NCBI RefSeq assembly: GCF_011008945.1
Contig: NZ_WYCT01000011.1
Coordinates: 1 to 47,539, forward strand
Origin: Streptomyces harenosi
GTDB taxonomy: Bacteria; Actinomycetota; Actinomycetes; Streptomycetales; Streptomycetaceae
Direction of reading: 5' to 3'
Length of the DNA: 47,539 bases
Every line of letters starts with the position of its first letter. The stretch's first letter is position 1. Below are positions 14,152-23,419 of this stretch, piece after piece. Below the pieces are notes generated by a model. It saw only the letters and a program-made list of their open reading frames with translations. It had not been told where the DNA came from and searched no databases. Position numbers and translations under genes: made by a program.

Positions 14152-15624
14152 TCACTGCCGCGCGGCCACCCTGATCGTCTCCAGCTCCGGATCGCTCGGG
14201 TCGGGGAGGTACATCCCGGCGTCCAGACCGCTGCGCAGGTACCGCAGGACCGGCTCGGTCAGCCGCTCGCCGGGCAGCACCGCCGGGATCCCCGGCGGGT
14301 ACGGCGTGATCATCTCCGCCGCGACCCGGCCGGCCGCACGGCTGAGCCGCACGTCCTCGGTGGGCCCGAAGAACGCGTCCCGGGGCAGCAGCGCCTGCTC
14401 CATCCGCAGCTCGGACGGCGACGGCACCTCGACCCGGGGCGCGGGAGCCAGTCCGGGCGCCGCCCGGGCGAGGTCCTTGAGCGCGGCGAGGAGTTCCCCG
14501 GTGGTCGCCCGGTCGTCGCCGAGGGTGATCTGCGTGCCGATGCGCCGGTGGTCGGTCAGATGGGCGATCAGGTTCCGGTGCTCGCGCAGCCAGTCGGCCG
14601 CCTGGAACCCGGTGATGCCCAGCCCGTCCAGGTCGATGACGACGGGCAGCGGATCGAAGTCGTCGGCCCGCCCCGGCCCGCAGTAGTCGTCACGGCCGTC
14701 GACGTGCAGGCCGTCGATCTCCTCGACGGCCGCCCGGACCTCGGCCGCGAGATCCAGCGTGGCCCCCATGATCTCCCGGCCGCGCAGGGCCATCTGCCGG
14801 CGCCAGCCGTCGAGCCCGGCGAAGACGAGCGCCGACGGGCTCGTGGTGCCCAGCAGGTCGGCCCGCATGCCCAGCAGCTTCGGCGGCACCAGCCCGCCGC
14901 GCAGATGGAAGACGGATCCCTGCTCCAGGCCGCTGCCCATCTTGTGGATGCTGGTGACGCAGACGTCGGCACCGGCGTCCATCGCCCACGACGGCAGATC
15001 CGGGTGGAAGGGCAGATGCGCGCCCCACGCCTCGTCGACGAGCAGCGGCAGCGAACGCCGGTGACAGACCTCGGCGACGGCCCGCAGGTCCGCGCAGGCC
15101 CCGTACGGCGTCGGGCTGGTGATCAGGGCGCCCTTGGCGTCCGGGTGGGCGGCGAACGCCGCGTCGAAGTCCCCGGCGGAGGGCGGATGGGCCAGATGCC
15201 GCTCGGGGTCCCACCTCGGCTCCACCCACACCGGCTCGATCCCGGACAGGATCAGACCCGACACCACCGACTTGTGGGCGTCCCGGCCGACCAGCAGCTT
15301 CTCGTGCGGTCCGGCGACCGCCAGCATCGCCGCCTTCACCGACAGGGAGCTTCCGCAGGTCGAGAAGAAGGTGTGGTCGGCGTGGACCGCGTCGGCCATC
15401 AGCTCCTGCGCGCGCTGCAGCACCCGGTTGCGGGTGAGCCGGTCGTCCAGCCCGCCGGTCGCCAGGACGTCGCCGAGGAAGACGGCGTCGCCGAGCACCT
15501 CGCGCACGGCGGGGTCGGCGCCGCGCGCCTGCTTGTGCCCCGGGGGCGTGAACGACAGGCGCCCCTCGCGGCGGTAGTCGGCGAGGGCTTCCAGGACCGG
15601 TGCTCGGGTGTGATCGGCTGCCAT
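14152..15624 (-). CDS. Orn/Lys/Arg decarboxylase-family PLP enzyme
   Basis: A 490-residue fold-type I PLP enzyme of the short Gram-positive Orn/Lys/Arg decarboxylase group (SpeA/YaaO-like). It keeps the N-terminal FTPPGHK motif, the substrate/PLP segment THFFSTCGSS-like (residues about 85-95), the aspartate in LLVDEAWGAH, and the PLP lysine K228 in SIHKMGSG. The C-terminal domain (EMITPYPPGIPAVLPGER) is characteristic. It probably decarboxylates a basic amino acid to a polyamine precursor or polyamine; the substrate cannot be distinguished. The ATG at 15624 gives the usual length. The nearby basic amino-acid exporter may reflect related physiology. Confidence 0.87.
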   Translation of the reverse strand: MAADHTRAPVLEALADYRREGRLSFTPPGHKQARGADPAVREVLGDAVFLGDVLATGGLDDRLTRNRVLQRAQELMADAVHADHTFFSTCGSSLSVKAAMLAVAGPHEKLLVGRDAHKSVVSGLILSGIEPVWVEPRWDPERHLAHPPSAGDFDAAFAAHPDAKGALITSPTPYGACADLRAVAEVCHRRSLPLLVDEAWGAHLPFHPDLPSWAMDAGADVCVTSIHKMGSGLEQGSVFHLRGGLVPPKLLGMRADLLGTTSPSALVFAGLDGWRRQMALRGREIMGATLDLAAEVRAAVEEIDGLHVDGRDDYCGPGRADDFDPLPVVIDLDGLGITGFQAADWLREHRNLIAHLTDHRRIGTQITLGDDRATTGELLAALKDLARAAPGLAPAPRVEVPSPSELRMEQALLPRDAFFGPTEDVRLSRAAGRVAAEMITPYPPGIPAVLPGERLTEPVLRYLRSGLDAGMYLPDPSDPELETIRVAARQ

Positions 15625-15676
15625 GCCGGTGCGGGTTCCCGGCACCGGCCGCCGCCAACCGGCCCGTGGCCCGGAC

Positions 15677-15711
15677 GGCGGCACGGCGCCGCCCGCCCGC
15701 GCCGTGCCGCC
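15677..15711. terminator. Hairpin downstream of the 73-aa protein gene
   Basis: Perfect 12-bp arms GGCGGCACGGCG (15677-15688) and CGCCGTGCCGCC (15700-15711) with an 11-nt loop lie between the small gene at 15793 and the decarboxylase start. It could end the small gene's transcript or structure the decarboxylase leader. There is no U-tract. Confidence 0.45.
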
Positions 15712-15792
15712 GCCCGGCTCCCGCCCTCCGTCCGCCGGCCCCCACCGGCCGGCGCCGGCGCGCCCCGGGGGCGCCCGCGCCGGCCGGCCGGG

Positions 15793-16014
15793 TCAGCCGC
15801 CGGCCGCGTGCTTCCCCGGTGTCAGGACCTCGTCCAGCACCCTGAGGACCGTCTCGTAGGCCACCGTCCGGACGGCCGCCTCACGGGCCGCCTCCGGGTC
15901 GGAGGACCTCAGCTCGTCGCGCCGCTCCCGCCATGTCCGCTCCTCCCTGGCCGCACAGGCCCGCGCGCGTTGCATGCGCCGCATCAGTTCGTCGGAATCC
16001 ACCACATCGGTCAT
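15793..16014 (-). CDS. Small hypothetical helical protein (73 aa)
   Basis: A 73-residue, highly charged and probably all-helical protein (ELMRRMQRARACAAREERTW, then AAREAAVRTVAYETVLRVLDEVL). No family was recognised. The ATG at 16014 lies directly after GGAAGGGC. Coding bias (strong third-position GC, no long competing conserved gene) supports it. A GGGTAC hexamer 11 nt before the start lacks a proper GNNT partner and is too close for a normal leader. It is divergent from the RsbW-like kinase gene at 16239. Confidence 0.55.
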   Translation of the reverse strand: MTDVVDSDELMRRMQRARACAAREERTWRERRDELRSSDPEAAREAAVRTVAYETVLRVLDEVLTPGKHAAGG

Positions 16015-16238
16015 GCCCTTCCGCGTACCCCGGCACGGCCCCGGGATGGCCCCGGTCCCTGCGGGCGCCCGAAGGTTTGGGGGCACGAGGAGGGGTCAGC
16101 CGGAATGCAGGACCCGCCGCGACCGGGCGGCCACGGTGAAGGCCCGGGTCTGCGACCCCCCACCGGCCGCACGTCCGGCCGACTGCCCGGGTGCGGCCCG
16201 ATCCGGCTTCTTCTTCCCGCCGACCAGGGAGCTGACGG

Positions 16239-16682
16239 ATGTGTGAGAGGCAGACGACCCAACCCGCCGTCGAACGGTACGGACCTGACCGGGCCCGGCA
16301 GCCCCGGCCGGGCAAACCCGCGGAGGCGCGCCGGGCCGTGGAACGCGCCGTCACCGAACGCTGCCGCGCCACCCGGACCCCCTGCGACGCGGACGCGCTG
16401 TCGGACGCCGTGCTCGTCGCCTCCGAACTCACGACCAACGCGATACTGCACGGCGGCGGCCTCACCGACTTCCGGGTCGACGTGGAGGGTCCCGACGTGC
16501 GCCTGTCCGTGAGCGACCGCAGCACCGAGCTGCCGGTGGTCAGGGAGCCGGTCGACCCCCAGGGACGCCGGCGGGTGGGCGGCCGGGGCTGGCCGATCGT
16601 CTGCCGGCTGGCGCGTGACGTGCGCGTGTCCGACCTGCCCTCCGGCGGCAAGCGCATCACCGTGGTGGTTCCGCTGATCTAG
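16239..16682 (+). CDS. RsbW-like ATP-binding protein (anti-sigma/serine kinase fold)
   Basis: A 147-residue GHKL-type ATPase of the RsbW/SpoIIAB-like family. The N box is VASELTTNAILHGGG, the ADP-contacting aspartate lies in LSVSDRS, and the G2-like loop is GGRGWPIVCRLA. Such proteins bind sigma factors of the SigB/SigF group and phosphorylate STAS antagonists. The N-terminal 30 residues are basic and not conserved. It lies 208 bp upstream of, and in the same direction as, the sigma factor gene, making it a candidate partner. Streptomyces has many such kinases, so the pairing is inference. It is paralogous to the protein at 36571. Confidence 0.85.
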   Translation: MCERQTTQPAVERYGPDRARQPRPGKPAEARRAVERAVTERCRATRTPCDADALSDAVLVASELTTNAILHGGGLTDFRVDVEGPDVRLSVSDRSTELPVVREPVDPQGRRRVGGRGWPIVCRLARDVRVSDLPSGGKRITVVVPLI

Positions 16683-16890
16683 CACCCGCCACGCGCGCTT
16701 CCTGGGTGCTTTTGCGAAAAGCGGAGTTTGTTCCACCGGGGGGAGGGCAGACGCAGTTTCGTGCTTCGGACCGGAGGCGCAGCAGCGGGAGCGGTGTGGC
16801 TGCCCCGGGCCCTCCAGGCATGGCGGACAGCCCTTTGCCCACCGACTCCCGCGGAAAGTCCCTGAGACCACCGTTCAGGAGCGAATCCGC

Positions 16891-17757
16891 ATGCTCATCG
16901 ATACGCCGACCAGCCGTCCCGGTACGCCCGAGCCCGAGTCCACGACCACCCCCGCCCGCCGACGGCACGACGACGCCCCCGACACCGCCGCCCTCTTCGC
17001 GAAGCTCGCGTCCCTGGAGGACGGGCCCGAGCGCGACGCCGTCCGCGACGAACTCGTCACGGCCTGGCTGCCCATGGCGCACCGGATCGCCGGGCGCTTC
17101 CGCGACCGCGGGGAGTCCGTCGAGGACCTCAGGCAGGTGGCGGCGCTGGGGCTGGTGAAGGCCATCGACCGCTTCGACCCGGAGCGGGGGGCCTTCGAGA
17201 GCTACGCCGTCCCCACCATCACCGGCGAGGTCAAGCGGCACTTCCGGGACCGGATGTGGGCCCTGCGGGTGCCCCGCCGGGTGCAGGAACTGCGCAACAA
17301 GGTGCGCGTGGCGCGCCGTGAACTCACCCAGAGCCCGGGCAGCCCCGAACCCTCGGTGGCCGACATCGCCGCCCATACGGGACTGACGGAAGAAGAGGTC
17401 AGCGCCGGAATGGAGGCGCTGGAGAGCTTCAGCACGCTGTCGCTGGACGCCGAGCTGTCGGCCGGCGACGACGGCTACAGCCTCGCGGACACCCTCGGCG
17501 CGGCGGACTCCTCGTACGACGTCGTGATCGACCGCGAGTCCGCCAAGGAGGGCCTGCGCCGCCTGCCCGAACGGGAGCGGGCCATCTTGTACATGCGCTT
17601 CTTCGAGGACATGACCCAGAGCCGTATAGCGGACCGGCTGGGCATCTCGCAGATGCACGTCTCCCGTCTCATCAGCCGCAGCTGCGCCCGGGTGCGGGAC
17701 GAGGCCCTGGGGCAGCGGCCCGGCCGCAGGCCCGCGGACGGGCGGCCGGCCGACTGA
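16891..17757 (+). CDS. RNA polymerase sigma factor, SigB/SigF/SigG subfamily
   Basis: A 288-residue group 3 sigma factor. Region 2 (residues about 55-125) contains DLRQVAALGLVKAIDRFDP and YAVPTITGEVKRHFRD, the -10 recognition helix of SigB/SigF-type factors. Region 3 follows (PRRVQELRNKV...SVADIAAHTGLTEEEV). Region 4 (about 215-275) has LPERERAILYMRFFEDMTQSRI and the HTH ADRLGISQMHVSRLISR. The first 30 residues are a Pro/Thr-rich extension. Members in S. coelicolor include SigB, SigF and SigM; neighbourhood memory favours a SigM-like factor, but I could not test this. It is probably held by an RsbW-like anti-sigma factor and released by STAS proteins. A long terminator follows the stop directly. 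Confidence 0.92.
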   Translation: MLIDTPTSRPGTPEPESTTTPARRRHDDAPDTAALFAKLASLEDGPERDAVRDELVTAWLPMAHRIAGRFRDRGESVEDLRQVAALGLVKAIDRFDPERGAFESYAVPTITGEVKRHFRDRMWALRVPRRVQELRNKVRVARRELTQSPGSPEPSVADIAAHTGLTEEEVSAGMEALESFSTLSLDAELSAGDDGYSLADTLGAADSSYDVVIDRESAKEGLRRLPERERAILYMRFFEDMTQSRIADRLGISQMHVSRLISRSCARVRDEALGQRPGRRPADGRPAD

Positions 17758-17758
17758 A

Positions 17759-17831
17759 GGCACACCCCCGGCCCGTCCCGGACCGGCCCGCCCGCGTGGT
17801 GGGCCGCTCCGGGACGGGCCGTACGTGTGCC
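17759..17831 (+). terminator. Nested long hairpin terminator of the sigma gene
   Basis: Starting 1 nt after the sigma-factor stop, three nested arm pairs are seen: GGCACAC/GTGTGCC at the ends (17759-17765 and 17825-17831), GGCCCGTCCCGGA against TCCGGGACGGGCC, and GGCCC/GGGCC around the loop. The whole 73-nt element folds as a single long hairpin. Confidence 0.8.
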
Positions 17832-18152
17832 GTGAGAGGGGCGAGAGCGGCCCGAGGCCCTTCCGTACGCCCGGAGCGACGGTGCCGTGCCCGCGTGCCC
17901 GGAACGGGGAGGCGGGCCGTGCCGTGACGGGACACCTGGGCCCCGGCGTGCCGCCCCGCTCCGCGGGCGCGGACGTGCCGTGCGGGGCCGCGTCCGGGCC
18001 GCGTCCCCTCCGCCCGCATCGCGGGAGCCGGCCCCCCGCGTGACCGGCGGCGTCCGGAGACGGACCCCCGGCCATCCGGAGCGTGAGCATCCGGGTGTGT
18101 GCGGTACGAACCGGGGCATCCGGACTCCCGTGCCCGGCAGGGGAGGAGCGAG
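17832..18152 (+). other. Gene-free leader region of the DUF1206 gene
   Basis: This is about 320 bp of very GC-rich DNA between the sigma terminator and the DUF1206 start. I see no supported gene. A CGGTAC hexamer near 18100 is one base from GGGTAC, but no GNNT lies at 14-16 bp. A GGGGAGGAG ribosome site lies immediately before the DUF1206 start. Confidence 0.4.
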
Positions 18153-18995
18153 ATGAACACGTGGACGCCGGTACGGACCGGCCGCAACAGGGCCCGGCAG
18201 GCGGCGAACGGCTCGGTCGCGGAGGGGGCCGCGCGGGCCGGACTCACGGCCCGCGGAGTGATCTACCTGCTGGTCGGCATACTGGCCCTGCAGATCGCCT
18301 TCGGCGAGGGAAGACGGCAGGCCGACCGCGGCGGCGCCCTGGCCGAGCTGGCCGACCGGCCCTTCGGCGCCGTACTGCTGTGGGCACTGGGCATCGGCCT
18401 GGTGGGCATGGCGCTGTGGCGGCTGTCCGAGGCGCTCTTCGGCGCCGTGGGACCCGACGGCCGCAAGCCGAAGAAGCGGCTGGCGTCCGCGGCCCGCTGT
18501 GTCTTCTACACCTTCGTCGCCTACTCCGTCCTGGCGTTCGCCGCCAACCCCGGCGGCGGCTCGGGCAGCGGATCCAGCGACCGGCAGTCCCGCGACGTCA
18601 CCGCCCGGCTGCTGGAGGTGCCCGCCGGACAGTGGGCCGTGGGCGCGGCCGGAGCGGCGATCGTCGTCGCGGGCGTGGTGATCGGCGTGCAGGCACTGCG
18701 CCGCACCTACCACCGCAAGCTGAAGACGGGCGAGCTGAGCCCCTGGGCCCGGCGGCTGGTGGACGTCACGGGCGTCGGCGGCGGAGTGGCGCGCGGGCTG
18801 GTGTTCGCCGCGGCGGGCGCCTTCGCCGTGCGCGCCGCGGTCGACTACCAGCCCGACGAGGCCAAGGGCCTGGACGACACCCTGCGCTCCTTCGCCGGCA
18901 CCCCCCTGGGGCCCTGGCTGCTGGTGTGCGTCGCGCTGGGCCTGGTCCTGTTCGGCGTGTTCTCCTTCGCGCTCGCCCGCTGGCGCCGCGTCTGA
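18153..18995 (+). CDS. DUF1206 family membrane protein
   Basis: A 280-residue membrane protein made of three DUF1206 modules of about 70-80 residues, each with two hydrophobic helices. Module entries read ARAGLTARGVIYLLVGILAL, SAARCVFYTFVAYSVLAF and GGGVARGLVFAAAGAFAVRA. Connecting segments have the family-type (K)GLDDTLRSFAGTPLGPWLL motif. The function is unknown. The ATG at 18153 follows GGGGAGGAGCGAG. It is followed 28 bp later by the acidic hypothetical gene, probably the same operon. Confidence 0.88.
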   Translation: MNTWTPVRTGRNRARQAANGSVAEGAARAGLTARGVIYLLVGILALQIAFGEGRRQADRGGALAELADRPFGAVLLWALGIGLVGMALWRLSEALFGAVGPDGRKPKKRLASAARCVFYTFVAYSVLAFAANPGGGSGSGSSDRQSRDVTARLLEVPAGQWAVGAAGAAIVVAGVVIGVQALRRTYHRKLKTGELSPWARRLVDVTGVGGGVARGLVFAAAGAFAVRAAVDYQPDEAKGLDDTLRSFAGTPLGPWLLVCVALGLVLFGVFSFALARWRRV

Positions 18996-19023
18996 CCCGC
19001 GGGCCACGGGGAACCCGCCAGGA

Positions 19024-19455
19024 ATGAACGAACACGAGATTCCGCCGGACGGCCGTCCCGTGGACGTCTACCTCGACCTTCTGCGCATCCGGATGGACAC
19101 CGAGGACTACCGGCTGCTGCTCAGCGTCGTGGAGCCGGTCCTGCGGGCCATCGACGAGAGGCAGCTCCCCACCATCGACTTCTCCCTGGACGGGACCGAG
19201 GCCGACGAGCTGCCCCAGGAGATCCGCGAGGAAGCCGCCCTGGTCATCGCCACCGCCGTCACCGGCCGCCTCGACAACGAGGTGGTCGAGATCAGCACCG
19301 AGGAGACCGGGCCGATCCGGGTCGTCACCGACGCGGCCACCGCCTCCGACCCGGCACGCCTCGGCGAGATCGCCGACTTCCTCCGGGACCGCCACCGCCA
19401 GAACGAGGAACTGCGCGGCATAGCGGAGGCCAGCGGACTGCCCACCGACTTCTGA
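19024..19455 (+). CDS. Hypothetical acidic protein (143 aa)
   Basis: A 143-residue protein I cannot place in a family. It is acidic and lacks membrane segments. Predicted helices DVYLDLLRIRMDTEDYRLLLSVVEPVLRAIDE and SDPARLGEIADFLRDRHRQNEELRGIAE flank a strand-rich centre. The ATG at 19024 is preceded by CACGGGGAAC. It follows the DUF1206 gene by 28 bp in the same direction and is convergent with the FUSC gene (27-bp gap). An operon with the DUF1206 membrane protein suggests a soluble partner or adaptor, but nothing in the sequence proves it. Confidence 0.7.
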   Translation: MNEHEIPPDGRPVDVYLDLLRIRMDTEDYRLLLSVVEPVLRAIDERQLPTIDFSLDGTEADELPQEIREEAALVIATAVTGRLDNEVVEISTEETGPIRVVTDAATASDPARLGEIADFLRDRHRQNEELRGIAEASGLPTDF

Positions 19456-19482
19456 CAGCGCTCCCGGCCGGCGCGCCCGGCC

Positions 19483-21726
19483 CTACCGCTGGGGCGCCGC
19501 CACCGGGACGCCCAGCGGCCGGGCCAGACCCACCACCGCCTCGTCCAGGCGCTCCAGATGCCGCAGCACCCGGCCGGTGATGCGGCCGTAGCGCGGTGTC
19601 CCGTCGGCGCCCGGCTCCAGCAGCGAGGCGATGCTCGGCCCCGTCTCGACCGCCGCCTCGGCGTGCTCGTCGGCCAGGTGCGCGGCGATCGCGTCGATGT
19701 TGCGCACGGTCCGCCGCACGGCCCCGCGCAGCCGGGGGTCGGCCGCGATCGAGGGATGGGTCGGCAGCAGCTCCGCGGTGGCGGCCAGCGAACGCGCGTG
19801 GTAGGCGCAGGTCTCCAGGAGCGCCACCACATAGCGGGCGGTGTCACGCCGGGCCCGCATCGGGGTGACCGGGTGGGTGAGGGGCTGGGTCGCCGCGCGC
19901 AGGTCGCCCAGCGCCTGGTCCAGATCCCGGGCCCGGTCCAGCAGGTCGGCCGCGGGACCGCCGCTGAGCTGGTCGACGGCCTCCTCGGTGACGTCGGTGA
20001 GCCGTTGCAGGACCGTGCCCAGCAGCTCGTTCGTCCGGCGGTCGGTGTGGATGGGCAGCACCAGCGCCGCCGCCACCACACCGCAGGCAGCGCCCAGCGC
20101 CGTCTCCTCCACCCGCAGCAGCAGCACCGCGGCGCTGTAGGTGTGCAGCAGCGTGTAGAGCAGCCCGAGCATCGCCGTGACGAAGAACGACATGAGGGTG
20201 TACGACAGCGGCGCCGTGTAGAACATCGCGAAGATGAAGACCAGCACCAGCCCGAACGCCGTCCACGTGTGCTGCCCGACCAGGCCGGCCAGCACGATGC
20301 CGGCCACCACCCCGAACACGGTCCCGAGCAGCCGGCGGTAGCCCTTCACCAGGATCTCGCCGGTGGAGGCGGTGTTCAGGAAGACGATCCAGCACGTCAG
20401 GACCGCCCAGTACCAGCGCTGCGTGGACAGCAGCTCACCGCCCACGATGGCCAGCGACGAGCCGACCGCGACCTGCACCGCCGCCCGCGTGGTGGGTCGG
20501 CGCAGGCCGGTGGGCTCCTCGGGCGCCTCCTCCTCGCCGGCGTCGATGGCGGCGTCCTCGGCGTCCAGCTCCTCGCGGGAGCGGGCCGTCGCCGGGCTGT
20601 CGTCCGACTCGTCCTGCGGCCCGTCCAGCGCGATCCGCAGACCCAGCACCGCGCGGGCGGTCTCGCCGATGCCGCGGAAGACGTCCTGGACGACGGGGGC
20701 GGCGGGCGGCAGGTTCTCCTCGTCGCGGTAGCCCAGAAGCCGGTTGCGCACATGTGCCAGCGCCGTCCCCGTGTGCTCGGAGGCGGGCCGCAGCACCAGT
20801 GCCCGCAGGGCCTCCAGATCGCGCCGCAGCGTCGCCGTGGCCTCGTCCGGCGCCGAGGCGCGGCGCATCGACGGGGCCGGTGCGCCCGGCAGATGCAGGG
20901 TCAGGGTGTCCGCCCGCTCGGCGCTGCGCGCGGTCAGCAGCAGCAGCCCGAGCCGCTCCGCGGCGATCTCGGCGTCCGCGACACGGCGCTGCACCAGCCG
21001 CGCCACCGACTCGTCGGGCGTCCCCTCCTCCAGCCGGGACTGGATCATCAGGGCCGTCTCGTGCAGCCGCGCGGTCCCGGCCCGCAGGTCCTCCAGGACC
21101 TTGTCCACCTCGTCCGGCCCGGCGTCCAGCAGCTCGAGCTGAGCCGACAGCAACTGCGCCAGCCGGGCCCGGAACGCCTGCCGCAGCCGCTGCAGGACAC
21201 CCGCGGGCGTCGCGGGCACGACGGCGAACCGCACCACGGCACTGCACCCGAACGCCACGGCGATGGCGACGCACACCTCGGGCAGCGCCGAGACCGTGGC
21301 GCCGACGAACAGGGACAGGAAGTAGACCTGGAAGCCGATCAGGCCGAGCGCGGTACCGCGGTCGCCGAACCGGCGGGCGTAGACGGCACAGAAGATCAGG
21401 ACGACGAAGAAGACGTCACCGACGACGACCCGCGCGTTGAGCACCGCGCCCAGCGACACGGAGGCGAGCGCCACCGGCAGGCCGAGCGCGAGCGTGACGG
21501 CCTGCGCGGCGGGCTGCTTCTCGCGGATGGCGAAGGTCGCCACCATCGCGGCCATGGCCCCCGCCACCAGATGGGTGACGTCGGACCCCAGCAGGGCGAG
21601 CACCGCCAGCGCCAGAGCGATGGCGCCCACCGTCCGCAGACCGGCCGTCAGCCGCAGCAGCCCCGGATCGGACGCGGCGACGCGATCCCGCAGACGTGTC
21701 CGACCCGAGCGTCCCGCTGCCCTCAC
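19483..21726 (-). CDS. FUSC-family membrane protein
   Basis: A 747-residue protein of the FUSC/YccS-type (aromatic-acid or fusaric-acid efflux-like) family. It has two hydrophobic bundles, at residues about 25-190 and 405-555, separated by a long soluble helical region (residues 190-400), plus a soluble C-terminus. The second bundle opens with RAAVQVAVGSSLAIVGGELL and contains RLLGTVFGVVAGIVLAGLVG, typical of FUSC_2. The transported substrate is unknown. The GTG start at 21726 has no strong ribosome site, so a start a few codons either side is possible. It ends 100 bp after the Ndh gene on the same strand. Confidence 0.83.
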   Translation of the reverse strand: MRAAGRSGRTRLRDRVAASDPGLLRLTAGLRTVGAIALALAVLALLGSDVTHLVAGAMAAMVATFAIREKQPAAQAVTLALGLPVALASVSLGAVLNARVVVGDVFFVVLIFCAVYARRFGDRGTALGLIGFQVYFLSLFVGATVSALPEVCVAIAVAFGCSAVVRFAVVPATPAGVLQRLRQAFRARLAQLLSAQLELLDAGPDEVDKVLEDLRAGTARLHETALMIQSRLEEGTPDESVARLVQRRVADAEIAAERLGLLLLTARSAERADTLTLHLPGAPAPSMRRASAPDEATATLRRDLEALRALVLRPASEHTGTALAHVRNRLLGYRDEENLPPAAPVVQDVFRGIGETARAVLGLRIALDGPQDESDDSPATARSREELDAEDAAIDAGEEEAPEEPTGLRRPTTRAAVQVAVGSSLAIVGGELLSTQRWYWAVLTCWIVFLNTASTGEILVKGYRRLLGTVFGVVAGIVLAGLVGQHTWTAFGLVLVFIFAMFYTAPLSYTLMSFFVTAMLGLLYTLLHTYSAAVLLLRVEETALGAACGVVAAALVLPIHTDRRTNELLGTVLQRLTDVTEEAVDQLSGGPAADLLDRARDLDQALGDLRAATQPLTHPVTPMRARRDTARYVVALLETCAYHARSLAATAELLPTHPSIAADPRLRGAVRRTVRNIDAIAAHLADEHAEAAVETGPSIASLLEPGADGTPRYGRITGRVLRHLERLDEAVVGLARPLGVPVAAPQR

Positions 21727-21826
21727 GCCGCCGTACTCTCTCCCGTTTCAACGCGTCTCACGCGCGGGTCGTTTCAAGATCCGCCACTCCAGCATCGCAT
21801 GCCGTCGGCGGCGGCACGTCGCCGGG

Positions 21827-23203
21827 TCACGACTCGATCCGGCCCGCGCCCTCCACGTGCGCCCGCACCTGTTCCGGCGTCATATAGGCGTCCGTGTACT
21901 CGAAGTCCTTCAGCTTGGCGGGCTTGCGGGCCTGGAAGCCGGTGCGCACGAAATCGTCCCCGGCCACCGCGTTGAGCAGCCAGTTCGTCATCACGCGGGC
22001 CTTGGCGACATTGGTGCGCAGCGCCGACCAGTGATACCCGCGCGCGACGGCCTGGGCGGGCACGCCCCGCAGCTCCACACCGAGCGGCTTGGAGACCGCG
22101 TCCTTGCCGCCCAGGTCGACGACGAGACCGAGGTCCTTGTGCACGTACGGCCGCATCGGCTGGTTGCGCAGGGTGGCGACGATGTTCTCGGCGACGTGCC
22201 GGCCCTGCCGCATCGCGTGCTGCGCGGTCGGCGGGCACACCGCACCGTCCTGGCCCTTGGCGAGGTCCGGCACGGCGGCGGAGTCGCCGAGCGCGAACAC
22301 CCCGTCATGGCCCGGCAGGCACATCTCCGCCGTGACCGCCAGCCGTCCCTTGACCGTCTCCGCGCCCAGCGTGGCGATCAGGGGGCTCGCGACCACGCCG
22401 GCGGTCCAGATCAGCGTGCGGGTGGGCACCACCCGGCCGTCGGTGAAGGTGACCTCCGTCGGGCCCGCCTTCTCGATGGAGACGCCCAGCGAGACCTCGA
22501 TGCCGCGCCGGCGCAGGATCTCCTGGGCGCTGCGCCCGAGCTTCTCGCCCAGCTCCGGCATGAGCTTGGGCGCGATGTCGATCAGGTGCCACTTGATCAG
22601 GCCCGGGTCCAGCCGCGGGTACCGCTTGACGGCGGCGTGCGTCAGACGCTGCAGGCACGCCGCGGTCTCCGTACCGGCGTAACCGCCGCCCACCACCACG
22701 AACTGCAGCCGGGACGCCCGCTCGGCCGGGTCCTGGCTGGCGTCGGCCAGATCGAGCTGGGAGATGACGTGGTCGCGGATGTAGGCGGCCTCCGCGAGGG
22801 TCTTCATGCCGAACGCGTTGTCGGTCAGACCGGGGATGTCGAAGGTACGGGTGACGCTGCCGGGGGCCAGCACGATGTAGTCGTACGGCTCGTCGACGAT
22901 CTGGTCGGTGATGGTGCGGATGACGCACACCTTGGCCTTCAGGTCCACGCCGATGGCGCCGCCCGGGATGATCCGGGTGCGATACTTCTGGCTGCGGCGC
23001 AGGGACAGGGCGATCGACTGGGGTGTGAGCACCCCGGAAGCGACCTGGGGCAGCAGCGGCAGATAGAGCTGGTAGGCGAACGGCGTCACCAGCGTCACAT
23101 CGGCTTCCTGGGGGGAGAGTTTCCTCTCCAGGCGGCGGACGCACTCCACACCGGCGAAACCTGCGCCAACCACCAGGATCCTGGGTCGTGTCACGGTGTT
23201 CAT
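21827..23203 (-). CDS. Type II NADH dehydrogenase / NAD(P)/FAD-dependent oxidoreductase
   Basis: A 458-residue Ndh-2-type flavoprotein, which would pass electrons from NADH to quinone without pumping protons. The FAD motif is VVGAGFAGVE near the N-terminus and the NAD motif is VVVGGGYAGTETA near residue 170. TLIWTAGV and HDGVFALGDSA are the second and third FAD contacts. The C-terminus (residues about 385-458) is amphipathic, fitting a peripheral membrane association. I chose the ATG at 23203 (MNTV) because similarity starts there; an upstream ATG at 23242 adds 13 residues. It lies 216 bp after the stressosome operon in the same direction. Confidence 0.88.
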   Translation of the reverse strand: MNTVTRPRILVVGAGFAGVECVRRLERKLSPQEADVTLVTPFAYQLYLPLLPQVASGVLTPQSIALSLRRSQKYRTRIIPGGAIGVDLKAKVCVIRTITDQIVDEPYDYIVLAPGSVTRTFDIPGLTDNAFGMKTLAEAAYIRDHVISQLDLADASQDPAERASRLQFVVVGGGYAGTETAACLQRLTHAAVKRYPRLDPGLIKWHLIDIAPKLMPELGEKLGRSAQEILRRRGIEVSLGVSIEKAGPTEVTFTDGRVVPTRTLIWTAGVVASPLIATLGAETVKGRLAVTAEMCLPGHDGVFALGDSAAVPDLAKGQDGAVCPPTAQHAMRQGRHVAENIVATLRNQPMRPYVHKDLGLVVDLGGKDAVSKPLGVELRGVPAQAVARGYHWSALRTNVAKARVMTNWLLNAVAGDDFVRTGFQARKPAKLKDFEYTDAYMTPEQVRAHVEGAGRIES

Positions 23204-23419
23204 CCCTTTCTGCGGCTCCAGGCGGTCTGCCTCGAACGCCATTCGCCTGCCCTAGGATCGCTGTTTCGCACCTCCCGCGATCCCATCGCGCCGACGGCCG
23301 TCACGCGACCCGGACGCGGCAGGCAGGCGAACGTCTCCAGCACCACCATGCCCCCCGCGGGCCGGTCGCGCACCGGAAGACGAGCCGGGCGGGACGGCGG
23401 CCCGCCCCGCCCGGTCCGT

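Noticed and set aside
16025..16030. GGGTAC hexamer before the 73-aa protein gene (minus strand)
   Set aside because: The -35 position has CCAT, not GNNT, and the hexamer ends only 11 nt before the start codon, leaving no room for a normal leader.
18095..18110. CGGTAC near the DUF1206 gene as a promoter
   Set aside because: The nearest GNNT is only 11 bp upstream and the hexamer has one mismatch.
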